Shown: positions 36,091 through 45,973, numbered from the stretch's first letter. The stretch: 64,000 nt of DNA from Fimbriimonas sp. (GCA_031292555.1 JARLGV010000075.1:39987-103986), one strand, 5' to 3'. Program-made: numbers and translations. The notes: generated by a model not told the origin, from the sequence alone.

Positions 36091-38397
36091 TTACTGCATT
36101 TTCTCGAGCCAATTAAGGACTTGGACAAACTCCTGCCACTCGCCGTACTGGTCGATTGCCGAGCGGATATGCCGCAAGCCGTCGTTGAGCACCTGCCTCC
36201 GCGTGGCATCGGCATTGTCGAGCATCGACGCCACGCGTCCGCACGAGATCGAAACGTCCCGCAGAGCCTCGGGAGAGCGACCGTACGTCGACAGAACTTC
36301 GCGACGGATGTCCAGACTCTCACGATAACGCCCAAGCGCTTCCTCGCGAAGGCCCAGCGACGCCTCCACATCCGCAACTTTGTTCAGCGAGACCGAAACG
36401 TCCCGCAGAGCCTCGGGAGAGCGACCGTACGTCGACAGAACTTCGCGACTCAGGTCCAGACTCTCACGGTAACGCCCAAGCGCTTCCTCGCGAAGGCCCA
36501 GCGACGCCTCCAAGTTTCCGATCTCATCGTAAAGGGCCGACTTCAGCCGTACCCAAGATCGATCGCCTATGTTTGGGAACAAATCTACCAGACGAGAGTA
36601 AAGCCCCAGCGCGCCGGACAAACGCCTCCATCGCCAAAGCATCCTCCCCAGATAGATCGTGCTCCATCCACCGTCGGTCGAACGGACCTTTGTAGTGCCA
36701 TTTGCCCAAGCTTCCAGCGCGTCAAGCTCGGACGATACGACATGACTGGGTCGAGCTAGCATCTCCTCTACATGGGCATCGATCCACCCTCCAACTTCGT
36801 CGGGGCCTTCCTTCGTCGGCCTCAGAACGCCACCGACAAGCCGGTGCATACGGCCCATCGGGCCTTGGAAGCGCACAATCAGGTTACGTTCGAGGGCTTC
36901 GAGCGCCGCTTGCCAATCGGTCTTTCCTGGCACTGAACCAATCGGTTGAGGCACTTCGCCCTTGAGAACGATCGCCCGCAGCCAGGGCTCATAAACGGCG
37001 TCGGGCGGGAGGAACGCGGCGGTCCGGGCGATTTCGAGTGCCAAGGGCGATTCCGCCGCGAGCCGCTCGAGGGTCGGAGCCAACAGTCGGCCGATGACGA
37101 CTTCACCGTGCCGGGTCGTGGTGTGAGACGGATCGTCTTTGAGCGCTTCGGTGGCTTCGAGCATCTCCCGGTCGAACCACTCGACGTAGTCGGCAAGACC
37201 CATCCCCCGGTTCTCGCGCAGAAAGACGCCTACCGCTTCGAGCGCAAGAGCGTGACCGCCCAAGCGGTCCACGACGTGAGCCAGGCTCTCGTAGTCGGAT
37301 GGCGAGACGAGTTCAGGCCGAAAACGGTGAAGAAGGGCCAAGCCGTCGGCGGAAGACAGGCGGTCCAGATCCAGCACTTCGAGTTCTCCCTCCCGGGTCT
37401 TGAACCCAAGGCGGGTGGTCACCAGAAACGCGGCGTGATCCTGGCCGGGCAAATCCCTCAGCGCCGACGACGCCAGCGCATCCCGTTCGCTGACGTTGTC
37501 CAGCACGAAGAGCGCCTTGCCGTGCGCTTCTAGGTTAGCGAGGAAGACCGCCCAGCGGTCCTCCGCGGTGACGTCGGCGCTGAGCGGAGGGATCTGCCAC
37601 CAGGTCGCAAGAGCATCCGCGATCGCCTGCTTGAGATCGATCCGGCGGTCACATGTCACCAGCCACCGGCCGCCCGGGTACTCGTGGGCGTATGCCTTGG
37701 CGTAGGCATACGCCAACTCGGTCTTCCCGATACCGCCGATCCCTTGCACCGACGTGATCGCGCCGACCCGCCCGAACGCAAGCGACTCGTGCAGCTTCAC
37801 CAACTCTCTCGACCGACCGACGAAGTTCGGGGTCAGCGCCTCCCCCATGTTCGTCGGCGACGCCTTGGCCAAGTCACGCCGGCGGCTTCGATCGTCTACC
37901 GCCCGAACGATCTCCTCCAGCGGTTGGCTCAGGACGTTCGACACGTCCCGCTCCCTTAGGCTTTCTTCCAGTCCCTCCTGCCATGGGCAAAGCGGCACCG
38001 GCGACATGTTCCGAAGCGACAGGTCCGCTTTCCACGGATCTTCGTGCGCCTCGCTTGGAAACCCGGGCACCGAAACCCAATAGATCGGGCCGATCGCTTC
38101 GCCGACCGCCAGACGCTCGAATTCGCGCGAGGCGAACTCGTCGAACTCCCACCGGCAGTAGTCGCTTGCAAAGTAGTTCGGCGACACGACCGCCATCATG
38201 TAGGCGGAATCGCGAAGGCCCCCCCGAATCCGGTGCCGCCACTGCTCCCCGTTCCCGATCTCCTTCTGGTCGAAGAACACGCGCAGTTCCCGCCCCGTGA
38301 ACTCCAAATGTCGCCGCTTGAGCGCCTCAACGAACCCCGAAATCCAGTCCGGTTCATTGTCCTTGCGGCTGTAGCTGACGAACAGGTCGAATTTCAT
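36091..38397 (-). CDS. TIR domain - NTPase (NB-ARC/STAND-like) - TPR protein
   Basis: A 768-residue multidomain protein of the type used in bacterial immunity. Residues 1-150 form a TIR domain (FDLFVSYSRKD at the start; SPNYFASDYCRWEFDEF at 72-88, with Glu84 at the position of the catalytic Glu of NAD-cleaving TIRs). Residues about 190-480 form a P-loop NTPase with Walker A GIGGIGKTE (219-227) and Walker B FVLDN (Asp300). The C-terminus is helical with TPR-like repeats, two of which (48 residues each) are almost identical. Such proteins sense a trigger through the repeats, oligomerise and activate TIR NADase to stop phage spread. That role is by family analogy. No other defence gene is adjacent. 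Confidence 0.85.
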   Translation of the reverse strand: MKFDLFVSYSRKDNEPDWISGFVEALKRRHLEFTGRELRVFFDQKEIGNGEQWRHRIRGGLRDSAYMMAVVSPNYFASDYCRWEFDEFASREFERLAVGEAIGPIYWVSVPGFPSEAHEDPWKADLSLRNMSPVPLCPWQEGLEESLRERDVSNVLSQPLEEIVRAVDDRSRRRDLAKASPTNMGEALTPNFVGRSRELVKLHESLAFGRVGAITSVQGIGGIGKTELAYAYAKAYAHEYPGGRWLVTCDRRIDLKQAIADALATWWQIPPLSADVTAEDRWAVFLANLEAHGKALFVLDNVSERDALASSALRDLPGQDHAAFLVTTRLGFKTREGELEVLDLDRLSSADGLALLHRFRPELVSPSDYESLAHVVDRLGGHALALEAVGVFLRENRGMGLADYVEWFDREMLEATEALKDDPSHTTTRHGEVVIGRLLAPTLERLAAESPLALEIARTAAFLPPDAVYEPWLRAIVLKGEVPQPIGSVPGKTDWQAALEALERNLIVRFQGPMGRMHRLVGGVLRPTKEGPDEVGGWIDAHVEEMLARPSHVVSSELDALEAWANGTTKVRSTDGGWSTIYLGRMLWRWRRLSGALGLYSRLVDLFPNIGDRSWVRLKSALYDEIGNLEASLGLREEALGRYRESLDLSREVLSTYGRSPEALRDVSVSLNKVADVEASLGLREEALGRYRESLDIRREVLSTYGRSPEALRDVSISCGRVASMLDNADATRRQVLNDGLRHIRSAIDQYGEWQEFVQVLNWLEKMQ
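36251..36512 (-). repeat. recent 144-bp tandem duplication inside the TIR gene TPR region
   Basis: Segments 36251-36368 and 36395-36512 match at about 114 of 118 bases with a period of 144 bp, equal to 48 codons. Near-identity at synonymous positions indicates a young duplication or gene conversion. It encodes the units beginning LEASLGLREEALGRYRES. Confidence 0.85.
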
Positions 38398-38437
38398 TGC
38401 GTTTCTGTTCGGAGGATACTATGCTCGCCGCAATTCA

Positions 38438-38770
38438 TCAATCGTCGAGTGAGTCCTGCGACCGATAGGCATTCGCAAAGCTGACGATGCGAGCAAGATA
38501 GGCGTTGTAAGCCACGTGAGCCCTCTTCGGCATTCGGGACTCGATCCGATCGTACAACGCATGCTCCCAAGGCATGGCAAGGGGTTGCCGGTCCGGCACA
38601 GGAATCCCCAGTTGCTTGAGGCGGGGGGAAGCGATCAGGACGAGCAACGCCTCGTCGGAAGCCACCCGATTCTCAAGGTCCCGCATCCCCCTCTCAACCA
38701 GGTCCCCGCCCAATCTCATCCATAAACGAGAACAGCTTTTCCCGATCCAGACTGACTCGCACACAGACAT
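38438..38770 (-). CDS. hypothetical protein, possibly frameshifted at its 5' end
   Basis: I do not recognise it. From the ATG at 38770 the product is 110 residues, ending AYRSQDSLDD, helical, with ERGMRDLENRVASDEALLVL as the best segment. Another frame just upstream reads protein-like from a GTG at about 38759 (VSLDREKLFSFMDEIGRG) and runs into a stop exactly where the first frame becomes sensible, at a GGGCGGGG run near 38710. A one-base indel would join them into one protein starting MRVSLDREKLF. An upstream extension of the frame to 38944 only translates the tandem heptamer repeat and was not accepted. 40 bp separate it from the TIR gene. Confidence 0.45.
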   Translation of the reverse strand: MSVCESVWIGKSCSRLWMRLGGDLVERGMRDLENRVASDEALLVLIASPRLKQLGIPVPDRQPLAMPWEHALYDRIESRMPKRAHVAYNAYLARIVSFANAYRSQDSLDD

Positions 38771-38874
38771 TGGGCCACGCAAGCTATCTACTTGCCGAAT
38801 CCTCACCCTGAGGCCAGGCAAGGCCGCGCCACCCATTCTCCAAGAAAACGACAACACCCCCGCTCCCTGCACCA

Positions 38875-38942
38875 CGAACCTCGAACCTCGAACCCCGAAC
38901 CCCGAACCCCGAACCCCGAACCCCGAACCCCGAACCCCGAAC
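38875..38942. repeat. heptamer tandem repeat (CGAACCC), about 9.7 copies
   Basis: Two CGAACCT units are followed by seven CGAACCC units and a partial CGAAC. It ends 12 bp upstream of a TATTAT sequence that may be the -10 element of the ilv operon, so the -35 region would lie inside the repeat. Copy number is likely to vary by slippage. Confidence 0.9.
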
Positions 38943-38954
38943 AAAAAAGTATGG

Positions 38955-38960
38955 TATTAT
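38955..38960 (+). promoter_or_regulatory. candidate -10 element of the ilv operon
   Basis: TATTAT preceded by an A-run (38943-38948). A start point about 7 bp downstream would fall near 38967, directly before the GTG of the leader peptide, implying a leaderless leader mRNA. No consensus -35 is visible; that region is the heptamer repeat. Confidence 0.45.
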
Positions 38961-38969
38961 CGACCCCAC

Positions 38970-39086
38970 GTGTTTGCACGAGCTTCGATCGATACGGTGG
39001 CTTTGAACGTACGAGTTTTTCTCGGCGTCGGCCTCGTCGTCCTTCTTGGTCTCATTCTTGGACTTATTAGCGGAAGTCCAACGTAA
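38970..39086 (+). CDS. Leu/Val/Ile-rich leader peptide of the ilv operon
   Basis: A 38-codon frame from GTG to TAA. It has 8 Leu, 6 internal Val and 3 Ile codons; from codon 18 to 33, 12 of 16 residues are Leu, Val or Ile (FLGVGLVVLLGLILGLI). This is the composition of ilv leader peptides such as IvbL and IlvL of enteric bacteria. The stop codon ends 3 bases before the segment that can pair with the terminator arm, and the ALS large subunit gene lies downstream. The start is uncertain: no ribosome binding site, a second GTG at 38997. A small membrane peptide is the alternative. Confidence 0.65.
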   Translation: MFARASIDTVALNVRVFLGVGLVVLLGLILGLISGSPT

Positions 39087-39089
39087 CGA

Positions 39090-39163
39090 CCCGGGAAGCT
39101 GAAACGAAGCTCACACCTTGAAGAAGGCCTTCCCGGGAAACCGGGAAGGCCTTCGGTGCTTTT
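39090..39163 (+). promoter_or_regulatory. transcription attenuator of ilvBNC (antiterminator/terminator)
   Basis: The terminator stem is perfect over 14 bp: GAAGGCCTTCCCGG (39123-39136) and CCGGGAAGGCCTTC (39141-39154) with a GAAA loop, then GGTGCTTTT. The segment CCCGGGAAG (39090-39098) is exactly complementary to CTTCCCGGG (39129-39137), the 3' side of the terminator's first arm, so a 9-bp antiterminator can form instead. A ribosome finishing the leader at the TAA (39084-39086) would cover 39090-39098 and allow termination; one stalled at Leu/Val/Ile codons would leave it free. This is textbook amino-acid attenuation logic. Confidence 0.75.
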
Positions 39164-39265
39164 GGAGTCAACGAATGCCTCCACTGGCAATGCAAAATAC
39201 GGAAAGGATTGCGTACCGACAGGGTCGTCGGTTCCCCGCCCGATGCCGGGCATAGGAGCGAACGT

Positions 39266-41002
39266 ATGAACCGATCCGGTGCGAAGATAGTCATGGAAGC
39301 CCTCGTTCGCGAGGGTGTCGACACGATTTTTGGATATCCAGGCGGCGTTGTCCTGCCTCTGTACGACGAAATGCTGAACTGGCCGCAGGTGCGCCACGTG
39401 CTGGTCCGACACGAACAGTGCGCCGCCCACATGGCGGACGGCTATGCCCGAGCGACCGGCAACGTCGGTGTCTGCCTTGCGACGAGCGGACCTGGCGCCA
39501 CCAACCTGGTGACGGGAATTGCCACCGCGATCATGGACGGCATCCCGATGGTCGCCATCACCGGAAACGTCAACTCGTGGGCGATCGGCAAAGATGCGTT
39601 CCAAGAGACGGACATCCAAGGCATCACGATCCCGATCACCAAGCACAACTACCTCGTCACCAACATCGACGAACTGCCCCAAGTGCTGGCGGAGGCTTTT
39701 TACCTTGCCAATACTGGACGAAAGGGTCCTGTCCTCGTCGATATCCCCAAAGACGTCTTCACCGCCACCACATCCGCCCCCTTTCCGACCACGATCTCCC
39801 GCCGCGGCTACACCGTACCTGGCGCGCCTCCCAAGGACCAGATCGAAGAAGCTGTCCGGCTGATCAAGGGGGCCAAGCGCCCGGTCATGATCGCCGGAGC
39901 AGGCGTTCTCCATTCCGGGGCGATGGAAGAGCTGAGATACTTCGCCGAGACGACAAAGATCCCCGTTATCAACTCGCTCCTGGGACTGGGCTCGATTCCT
40001 CGCGACCACGAACTCTCCCTCGGCATGATGGGCATGCACGGCGAAGCGACCGGCACTCTCGCCGTCCAAGAGGCCGATCTCGTCCTTGGCATCGGCATCC
40101 GTTTCGACGACCGGCTGACCGGCAACACGAGCGGATTTGCACCCAAAGCCAAGATTGTCCATTTCGACCTTGACCCGAGCGAGATCGGCAAGACGGTCAC
40201 TCCCGTCGCATGGGTCGTCGGTGACCTGAAGGCCAGTCTGTCCGCCGTCAACAAGCTGATCGAGCCGCAAGACCGCCCCGAGTGGTTGGCTCAGATCAAG
40301 AAATGGCAGTCGGCTTATCCCCTGATCGTTCCGCAGGGCCGATTCCTTTCGCGAACCGTGCTCAAAGCGCTCAACGATCATACGAAGGGTGAGGCGATCG
40401 TCGCCACCGACGTGGGCCAGCATCAGATGTGGACGGCCCAGTTCTATCGGATGAAGAAGCCGCTTAGCTTCCTATCGTCCGGCGGACTCGGAACGATGGG
40501 CTACGGCTTCCCCGCCGCGATGGGCGCCAAGTTCGCTCGTCCGGACGAAGAGGTATGGGCGGTTGTCGGAGACGGCGGATTCCAGATGACCCTTCAGGAA
40601 CTCCAGACGGCGGTCGAGTACAACTGCAACGTCAAGATCTGCCTGCTGAACAACGGGTTCCTCGGCATGGTTCGTCAGTGGCAGGAGCTGTTCTACGACA
40701 ACCGGCACAGCCACGTGGCGATGGGCTCGCCCGACTTCGGCAAGCTCGCGGACGCCTATGGAGTGCAGTTCTATCGATGTTCCCGCATGGAGGATATCGC
40801 CGACACGTTGAAGGGCGCGTCCGAGCACGACGGTCCGGTGCTCTGCGAATTCGTCGTCGAGATGGAAGAGAACGTCTTCCCAATGGTCGGCCCCGGCGCA
40901 TCGAACAGCGCGCTGGTTATGGATCCCGACCTCGAGCCGAGTGAAGCCGCCCACAAAGCAGGCGCCTTCGAGACGACCCACGCAGGAGCGCTGCACGTAT
41001 GA
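39266..41002 (+). CDS. ilvB: acetolactate synthase, large catalytic subunit
   Basis: Condenses two pyruvates (or pyruvate and 2-ketobutyrate) in the first common step of Val/Leu/Ile synthesis, using TPP and FAD. The 578-residue length is typical. Seen are GYPGGVVLPLYDEML, the TPP Glu in VRHEQCAAHMADGYAR, the central FAD domain and the TPP-pyrophosphate motif GDGGFQMTLQEL ending at LLNNGFLG. The ATG at 39266 follows an AGGAG site by seven bases; an upstream in-frame start at 39209 lies in the leader region and is rejected. Its stop overlaps ilvN by ATGA. Likely controlled by the attenuator upstream. Confidence 0.97.
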   Translation: MNRSGAKIVMEALVREGVDTIFGYPGGVVLPLYDEMLNWPQVRHVLVRHEQCAAHMADGYARATGNVGVCLATSGPGATNLVTGIATAIMDGIPMVAITGNVNSWAIGKDAFQETDIQGITIPITKHNYLVTNIDELPQVLAEAFYLANTGRKGPVLVDIPKDVFTATTSAPFPTTISRRGYTVPGAPPKDQIEEAVRLIKGAKRPVMIAGAGVLHSGAMEELRYFAETTKIPVINSLLGLGSIPRDHELSLGMMGMHGEATGTLAVQEADLVLGIGIRFDDRLTGNTSGFAPKAKIVHFDLDPSEIGKTVTPVAWVVGDLKASLSAVNKLIEPQDRPEWLAQIKKWQSAYPLIVPQGRFLSRTVLKALNDHTKGEAIVATDVGQHQMWTAQFYRMKKPLSFLSSGGLGTMGYGFPAAMGAKFARPDEEVWAVVGDGGFQMTLQELQTAVEYNCNVKICLLNNGFLGMVRQWQELFYDNRHSHVAMGSPDFGKLADAYGVQFYRCSRMEDIADTLKGASEHDGPVLCEFVVEMEENVFPMVGPGASNSALVMDPDLEPSEAAHKAGAFETTHAGALHV

Positions 41003-41478
41003 GCACCCACCAACACACCATCACCGCCCTCGTCCAGAACGAGGCAGGAACCATCAACCGCCTCGTCTCGCTCTTCCGCCGACGGGGGTTCTCGCTGGCC
41101 AGCTTCAACGCCGGCGACTGCGAAGACCCCGGCTATAGCCGCCTCACGTTTATCGTGAACGGCGACGACGCGGTCGTCAGTCAGTGTCTCAAGCAACTCA
41201 ACAAGCTGATCGACGTGATCGAGTGTGAAGACCTGGAGCCGGAGCACAGCGTTCAGCGGGAATTGGCGCTCATCCGCGTCGAGCCCACCTCCGAGCAGAG
41301 AGCTGCCGTCCACGGTATTGTCAGCGAGTTCATGGCGCGCACGCCCCGAACAACCGCCACGACGATCGTGGTCGAGCAGGTTTCGGACGTGGCAAGTCTG
41401 GAACGCCTGATCGCGGCACTCATGCCCTACAACGTAACCGAGATAGTACGAACCGGCACGGTGGCAATCAAAGTCTAG
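40999..41478 (+). CDS. ilvN: acetolactate synthase, small regulatory subunit
   Basis: A 159-residue regulatory subunit: an N-terminal ACT domain (HTITALVQNEAGTINRLVSLFRRRG, with the valine-binding Gly-rich turn) and a C-terminal ACT-like half ending EIVRTGTVAIKV. It stimulates IlvB and confers valine feedback inhibition. Translationally coupled to ilvB by a 4-bp overlap. Confidence 0.95.
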   Translation: MSTHQHTITALVQNEAGTINRLVSLFRRRGFSLASFNAGDCEDPGYSRLTFIVNGDDAVVSQCLKQLNKLIDVIECEDLEPEHSVQRELALIRVEPTSEQRAAVHGIVSEFMARTPRTTATTIVVEQVSDVASLERLIAALMPYNVTEIVRTGTVAIKV

Positions 41479-41523
41479 GGCCGGGGGGCGCGGGGAGTGG
41501 GGAGAGGGTCGGACCCCTCGTCT

Positions 41524-41565
41524 ACTCCATCACTCCATCACTCCATCACTCCATCACTCCATCAC
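41524..41565. repeat. octamer tandem repeat (ACTCCATC), five copies
   Basis: Five exact copies plus two bases between ilvN and ilvC, 30 bp upstream of the ilvC ATG. Related sequences occur before the ABC ATPase gene (42696-42720) and after gltB (50590-50614). Confidence 0.9.
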
Positions 41566-41589
41566 AGAATCTGTTTCACGCACGCTTAA

Positions 41590-42591
<1,002 letters not shown>

Positions 42592-42695
42592 AGGGGCGGT
42601 CATTAGGGTCGAGGGGCGTGGGGCGGGCGTAGAGGGTCGAACACCGTAGCAACACCGAAGACCACCCTAGAGGCCGAACCACTGCACCGTCGCTC

Positions 42696-42720
42696 CATCA
42701 CTCCACTACTCCACCACTCC
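42696..42720. repeat. degenerate CACTCC-type repeat, copy 1 of an inverted pair
   Basis: The 25-nt sequence at 42696-42720 is the exact reverse complement of 50590-50614. It lies in the intergenic space between ilvC and the ABC ATPase gene, next to further imperfect CTCCAC units up to about 42724, and resembles the octamer array at 41524. Confidence 0.8.
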
Positions 42721-42756
42721 ACTGCTCACCCCAACCCTCGCCCCTCATCTCTCCCC

Positions 42757-43545
42757 ATGCCAACCATCATCCACATCGAAAACGTCACCATCGTCCGGAA
42801 CGGGCGGGTGGCGTTGGATGGCGTGTCGCTGGAGGTGAGGAAGGGGGAGAACGTGGCGATCCTTGGGCCGAACGGGTGTGGGAAGTCGACCCTGGTCAAG
42901 GCGATAGCACGGGACCTGTACCCGGCATTCGGCAGGGGCTCGGTACGCGTAGGAGGCATGGACCGATGGAACTTGTTCGATCTGCGGCGGATCCTCGGCA
43001 TCGTTTCGAATGAGTTGCAAGCGATCTGCTCCCGTGAGGTCACCGGGCTGGATGTTGTCATCTCGGGGTTCTTCGGCAGCTACGGAGTACTTGAACCTTA
43101 CGAGGTCACCGACGAAATGCGCGACGAAGCGCTCGGCAGGCTGAAATTCCTTGGCGCGTGTCACCTGGCCGACCGGCGGACCGACGAACTTTCAAGTGGA
43201 GAGGGACGCCGCGTGCTCATCGCTCGGTCCCTCGTCAACGATCCCTCTGCACTTCTGCTAGACGAGCCCACCACCAGCCTTGACATGAAGTCGGCCCATC
43301 TGTTGATCCAAACCCTCAGGAGGATCGCCGTCGCCGGCACAAATCTCGTCCTTGTCACTCACCACGTGGAAGAAGTATTCCCAGAGATCGAGCGAGTGGT
43401 GCTTCTGCGCGACGGCAAGGTGTTTATGGACGGGCCGACGGACCTGATCATGACCTCCGAGATTCTCTCCGAGCTTTTTGAGTCGCCAATCCAACTCGAT
43501 AAGATCAACGGCGTCTATCGTGGTCGTGTAGGAGGCCCCGCATGA
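42757..43545 (+). CDS. ABC transporter ATP-binding protein
   Basis: A 262-residue ABC ATPase with Walker A GPNGCGKST, a Q-loop, signature LSSGEGRRV, Walker B ALLLDEPT and H-loop VTHHVEEV. The unusual SSGEGRR signature and small size resemble ATPases of the ModF/PhnC-like or stand-alone soluble groups. No permease or binding protein is encoded nearby; the next gene, overlapping by ATGA, is a methyltransferase. It may act with a distant transporter or as a non-transport ABC protein. Confidence 0.88.
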   Translation: MPTIIHIENVTIVRNGRVALDGVSLEVRKGENVAILGPNGCGKSTLVKAIARDLYPAFGRGSVRVGGMDRWNLFDLRRILGIVSNELQAICSREVTGLDVVISGFFGSYGVLEPYEVTDEMRDEALGRLKFLGACHLADRRTDELSSGEGRRVLIARSLVNDPSALLLDEPTTSLDMKSAHLLIQTLRRIAVAGTNLVLVTHHVEEVFPEIERVVLLRDGKVFMDGPTDLIMTSEILSELFESPIQLDKINGVYRGRVGGPA

Positions 43546-44171
43546 TTCAAGAGTATCAAACGAAGGAGAAAGCACTTGCCTACCTCGAGAATGCAGACCG
43601 CATTCCAGAACGGTCGCACGGCGAGCGCATGGTTCTCGACCTCCTGCCCTCCACAACGAGAAGGGTGCTCGATCTCGGAACCGGTGACGGCCGCCTGATC
43701 GATCTCGTTCTGGCCGTCCACCCACTGGCCACCGGTTTGGCGGTCGACTTCTCCGAGCCAATGCTCGAGAGAGCCAGGGCGCGATTCGCCAACCGCAACG
43801 AGGTCTCGGTGCAGTACCACGACTTCGCCGACTCGATTCTGTATCTCGGCCGATTCGACGCCGTCGTCTCCAGCTTCGCGATTCACCACGTCGAGGACGA
43901 TCGAAAACAGACGATCTATCGAGAAGTGTTCGAGATCCTGGAACCGGGCGGCGTATTCGTGAACCTGGAGCACGTCTCCGCTCCTACCGACAAACTTCAC
44001 GACGATTTCCTCGACGCGATGGGCATCACCCGGGAGACCGAGGATCGATCAAACCGGTGTACCCCGCCGGCCATCCAACTTGACTGGCTAATTAGGGCCG
44101 GTTTCATCGACGTGGACTGCTTCTGGAAGTGGCGCGAACTCGCCGTCCTCGCCGGAACCAAGCCCTCATAA
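43542..44171 (+). CDS. class I SAM-dependent methyltransferase
   Basis: A 209-residue Rossmann methyltransferase: motif [17 protein letters not shown], acidic [12 protein letters not shown], and post-[19 protein letters not shown] as in UbiE-like enzymes. The substrate is unknown; small-molecule methylation is likely. The start overlaps the ABC ATPase stop by ATGA and ilvD begins 14 bp later, so it is embedded in the ilv operon. Confidence 0.9.
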   Translation: MIQEYQTKEKALAYLENADRIPERSHGERMVLDLLPSTTRRVLDLGTGDGRLIDLVLAVHPLATGLAVDFSEPMLERARARFANRNEVSVQYHDFADSILYLGRFDAVVSSFAIHHVEDDRKQTIYREVFEILEPGGVFVNLEHVSAPTDKLHDDFLDAMGITRETEDRSNRCTPPAIQLDWLIRAGFIDVDCFWKWRELAVLAGTKPS

Positions 44172-44185
44172 TTCAAGAACAAATC

Positions 44186-45868
44186 ATGGATCCAAGACAC
44201 AAATCACGAACGATCACCGAAGGCGTGGACAAGACTGCAAACCGGTCGATGCTCCGCGCCATGGGACTTGGCGACAAGGACATGGTCCAGCCTTGGGTGG
44301 GAGTCGCCACCGTTTGGAGCGAAGCGACTCCATGCAATGTCAACCTGCACGAGCAGGGACAGACGATCGCAGAAGCGGTCACCGCAAGCGGCGCGACCAG
44401 CCGGCGCTTCAACACGATCTCGGTGAGCGACGGCATCGCGATGGGGCACGAGGGGATGAAGGCGTCGCTCATTTCGCGCGAAGTGATCGCCGATTCGGTG
44501 GAATTGATGATGCGCGCCCACTGCTATGACGGGCTGGTCGGAGTCGCCGGATGCGACAAGAGCTTGCCCGGCATGCTGATGGCGATGGCAAGGCTCGACG
44601 TGCCGAGCGTATTCCTTTACGGCGGCACCATCATGCCGGGCCGATACAAGGACAAGGACGTCACGATCCAAGATGCGTTTGAGGCGGCGGGCGCCTACGC
44701 AGCGGGAACGATCACCAAAGAGGAGTTGCACGCGATCGAGTGCGCCGTATGCCCGGGCGCGGGCGCTTGCGGTGGGCAATACACCGCCAACACGATGGCA
44801 TGTGTAGCCGAGGCGCTAGGGATGGCGCTTCCCGGCTCGTCTTCCCCGCCTGCCGAATCCGCAGACCGGGACCAATACCTAAAGCGCATCGGCGAGGCGA
44901 TCGTCAATGCGCTTAACACCGGGCTCAAGCCGAGCGACATTCTCACCAAGAAGGCGTTCGAAAACGCGATCATGGTGGGCGCGGCGACCGGCGGCAGCAC
45001 CAACGTGGCGCTCCATATCCCGGCCATCGCCTTCGAACTCGGAATCGAGATCACGTTTGACGACATCCAGAGGATCAGCCATCAAACCCCGATTCTTGCC
45101 AGTTTACGTCCGGGGGGCAAGTACGTTATGCTAGACCTCCACAACGTGGGTGGGGTTCCGGTTGTTCTGAAGGCCCTCTTGGACGCCGGAGTCCTCAACG
45201 GCGATGCGATGACGATCACCGGAAAGACGATGGCCGAGAACCTGAAGGACGTCGAAGTTCCCGCAGGTCAGGATGTTGTGACGACGCACCATGCGCCTTT
45301 CTCACCAACCGGGGGATTGGCGATCGTTAGGGGGAACCTTGCTCCCGATGGCGGAGTGATTAAGACGGCGGGCGTCACCAAACTGGCACAAACAGGTCCA
45401 GCGCGGGTTTTCGACGGGGAGGAGGCAACGATGGCTGCGGTTCAAGCGCGCGAAATCAAGCGAGGCGATATCGTCGTGATCCGCTACGAGGGGCCTAAGG
45501 GCGGTCCGGGCATGCGCGAAATGCTCGGCGTGACCTCGGCGATTGTGGGACAGGGATTGGGATACGACGTCGCGCTGCTTACCGATGGTCGGTTCAGCGG
45601 CGCAACTCGAGGATTGATGGTTGGGCACGTGTGCCCCGAAGCCTACGAGGGCGGCCCAATCGCCTTGGTGCATGATGGCGACATCGTGACGGTCGACGCG
45701 GAGAACGGCGTGTTGTCGATCGAGATATCGGACGAGGAGATGGCCCGACGAAAGGCCGCCTGGGCACCTCCAAGGCGACATCTGTCGGGTGCGCTCGGCA
45801 AATATGCGGCCCAGGTCGGTCCGGCTCATAAAGGTGCAGTGACGCACGCAGGGCCGCCGGTCGGCTGA
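44186..45868 (+). CDS. ilvD: dihydroxy-acid dehydratase
   Basis: Dehydrates dihydroxyisovalerate or dihydroxymethylvalerate to the 2-keto acid, the third common step of Val/Ile synthesis, with a [2Fe-2S] or [4Fe-4S] cluster. 560 residues, normal for the family. Cluster Cys are in [11 protein letters not shown] and [17 protein letters not shown]. The start [13 protein letters not shown] is chosen because it opens at the family N-terminus; a longer frame from 44129 overlaps the methyltransferase. No ilvE or leuA gene is seen, so the last steps are elsewhere. Confidence 0.97.
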   Translation: MDPRHKSRTITEGVDKTANRSMLRAMGLGDKDMVQPWVGVATVWSEATPCNVNLHEQGQTIAEAVTASGATSRRFNTISVSDGIAMGHEGMKASLISREVIADSVELMMRAHCYDGLVGVAGCDKSLPGMLMAMARLDVPSVFLYGGTIMPGRYKDKDVTIQDAFEAAGAYAAGTITKEELHAIECAVCPGAGACGGQYTANTMACVAEALGMALPGSSSPPAESADRDQYLKRIGEAIVNALNTGLKPSDILTKKAFENAIMVGAATGGSTNVALHIPAIAFELGIEITFDDIQRISHQTPILASLRPGGKYVMLDLHNVGGVPVVLKALLDAGVLNGDAMTITGKTMAENLKDVEVPAGQDVVTTHHAPFSPTGGLAIVRGNLAPDGGVIKTAGVTKLAQTGPARVFDGEEATMAAVQAREIKRGDIVVIRYEGPKGGPGMREMLGVTSAIVGQGLGYDVALLTDGRFSGATRGLMVGHVCPEAYEGGPIALVHDGDIVTVDAENGVLSIEISDEEMARRKAAWAPPRRHLSGALGKYAAQVGPAHKGAVTHAGPPVG

Positions 45869-45973
45869 GACTTCTGGGACTGGTTCGTCGGTCGGAGCCA
45901 AGTCGCGTCGCAAGACTAGCGCACGCGACATGGGGCGACTCGACAGAGAACGATCGAACTGCGGTCCAACGAG

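Noticed and set aside
36091..38397. TIR gene as part of a multi-gene defence island
   Set aside because: The neighbours are prfC and a small unrecognised gene; no restriction, CBASS, Thoeris or toxin-antitoxin partner is visible.
38875..38942. Heptamer array as a CRISPR
   Set aside because: There are no spacers between the units; it is a simple tandem repeat and no cas gene is near.
38957..40423. Long open frame (488 codons) on the minus strand opposite ilvB
   Set aside because: It covers the whole of an intact, well-recognised ilvB and its leader. Its translation has no family resemblance, so it is a shadow caused by high GC content.
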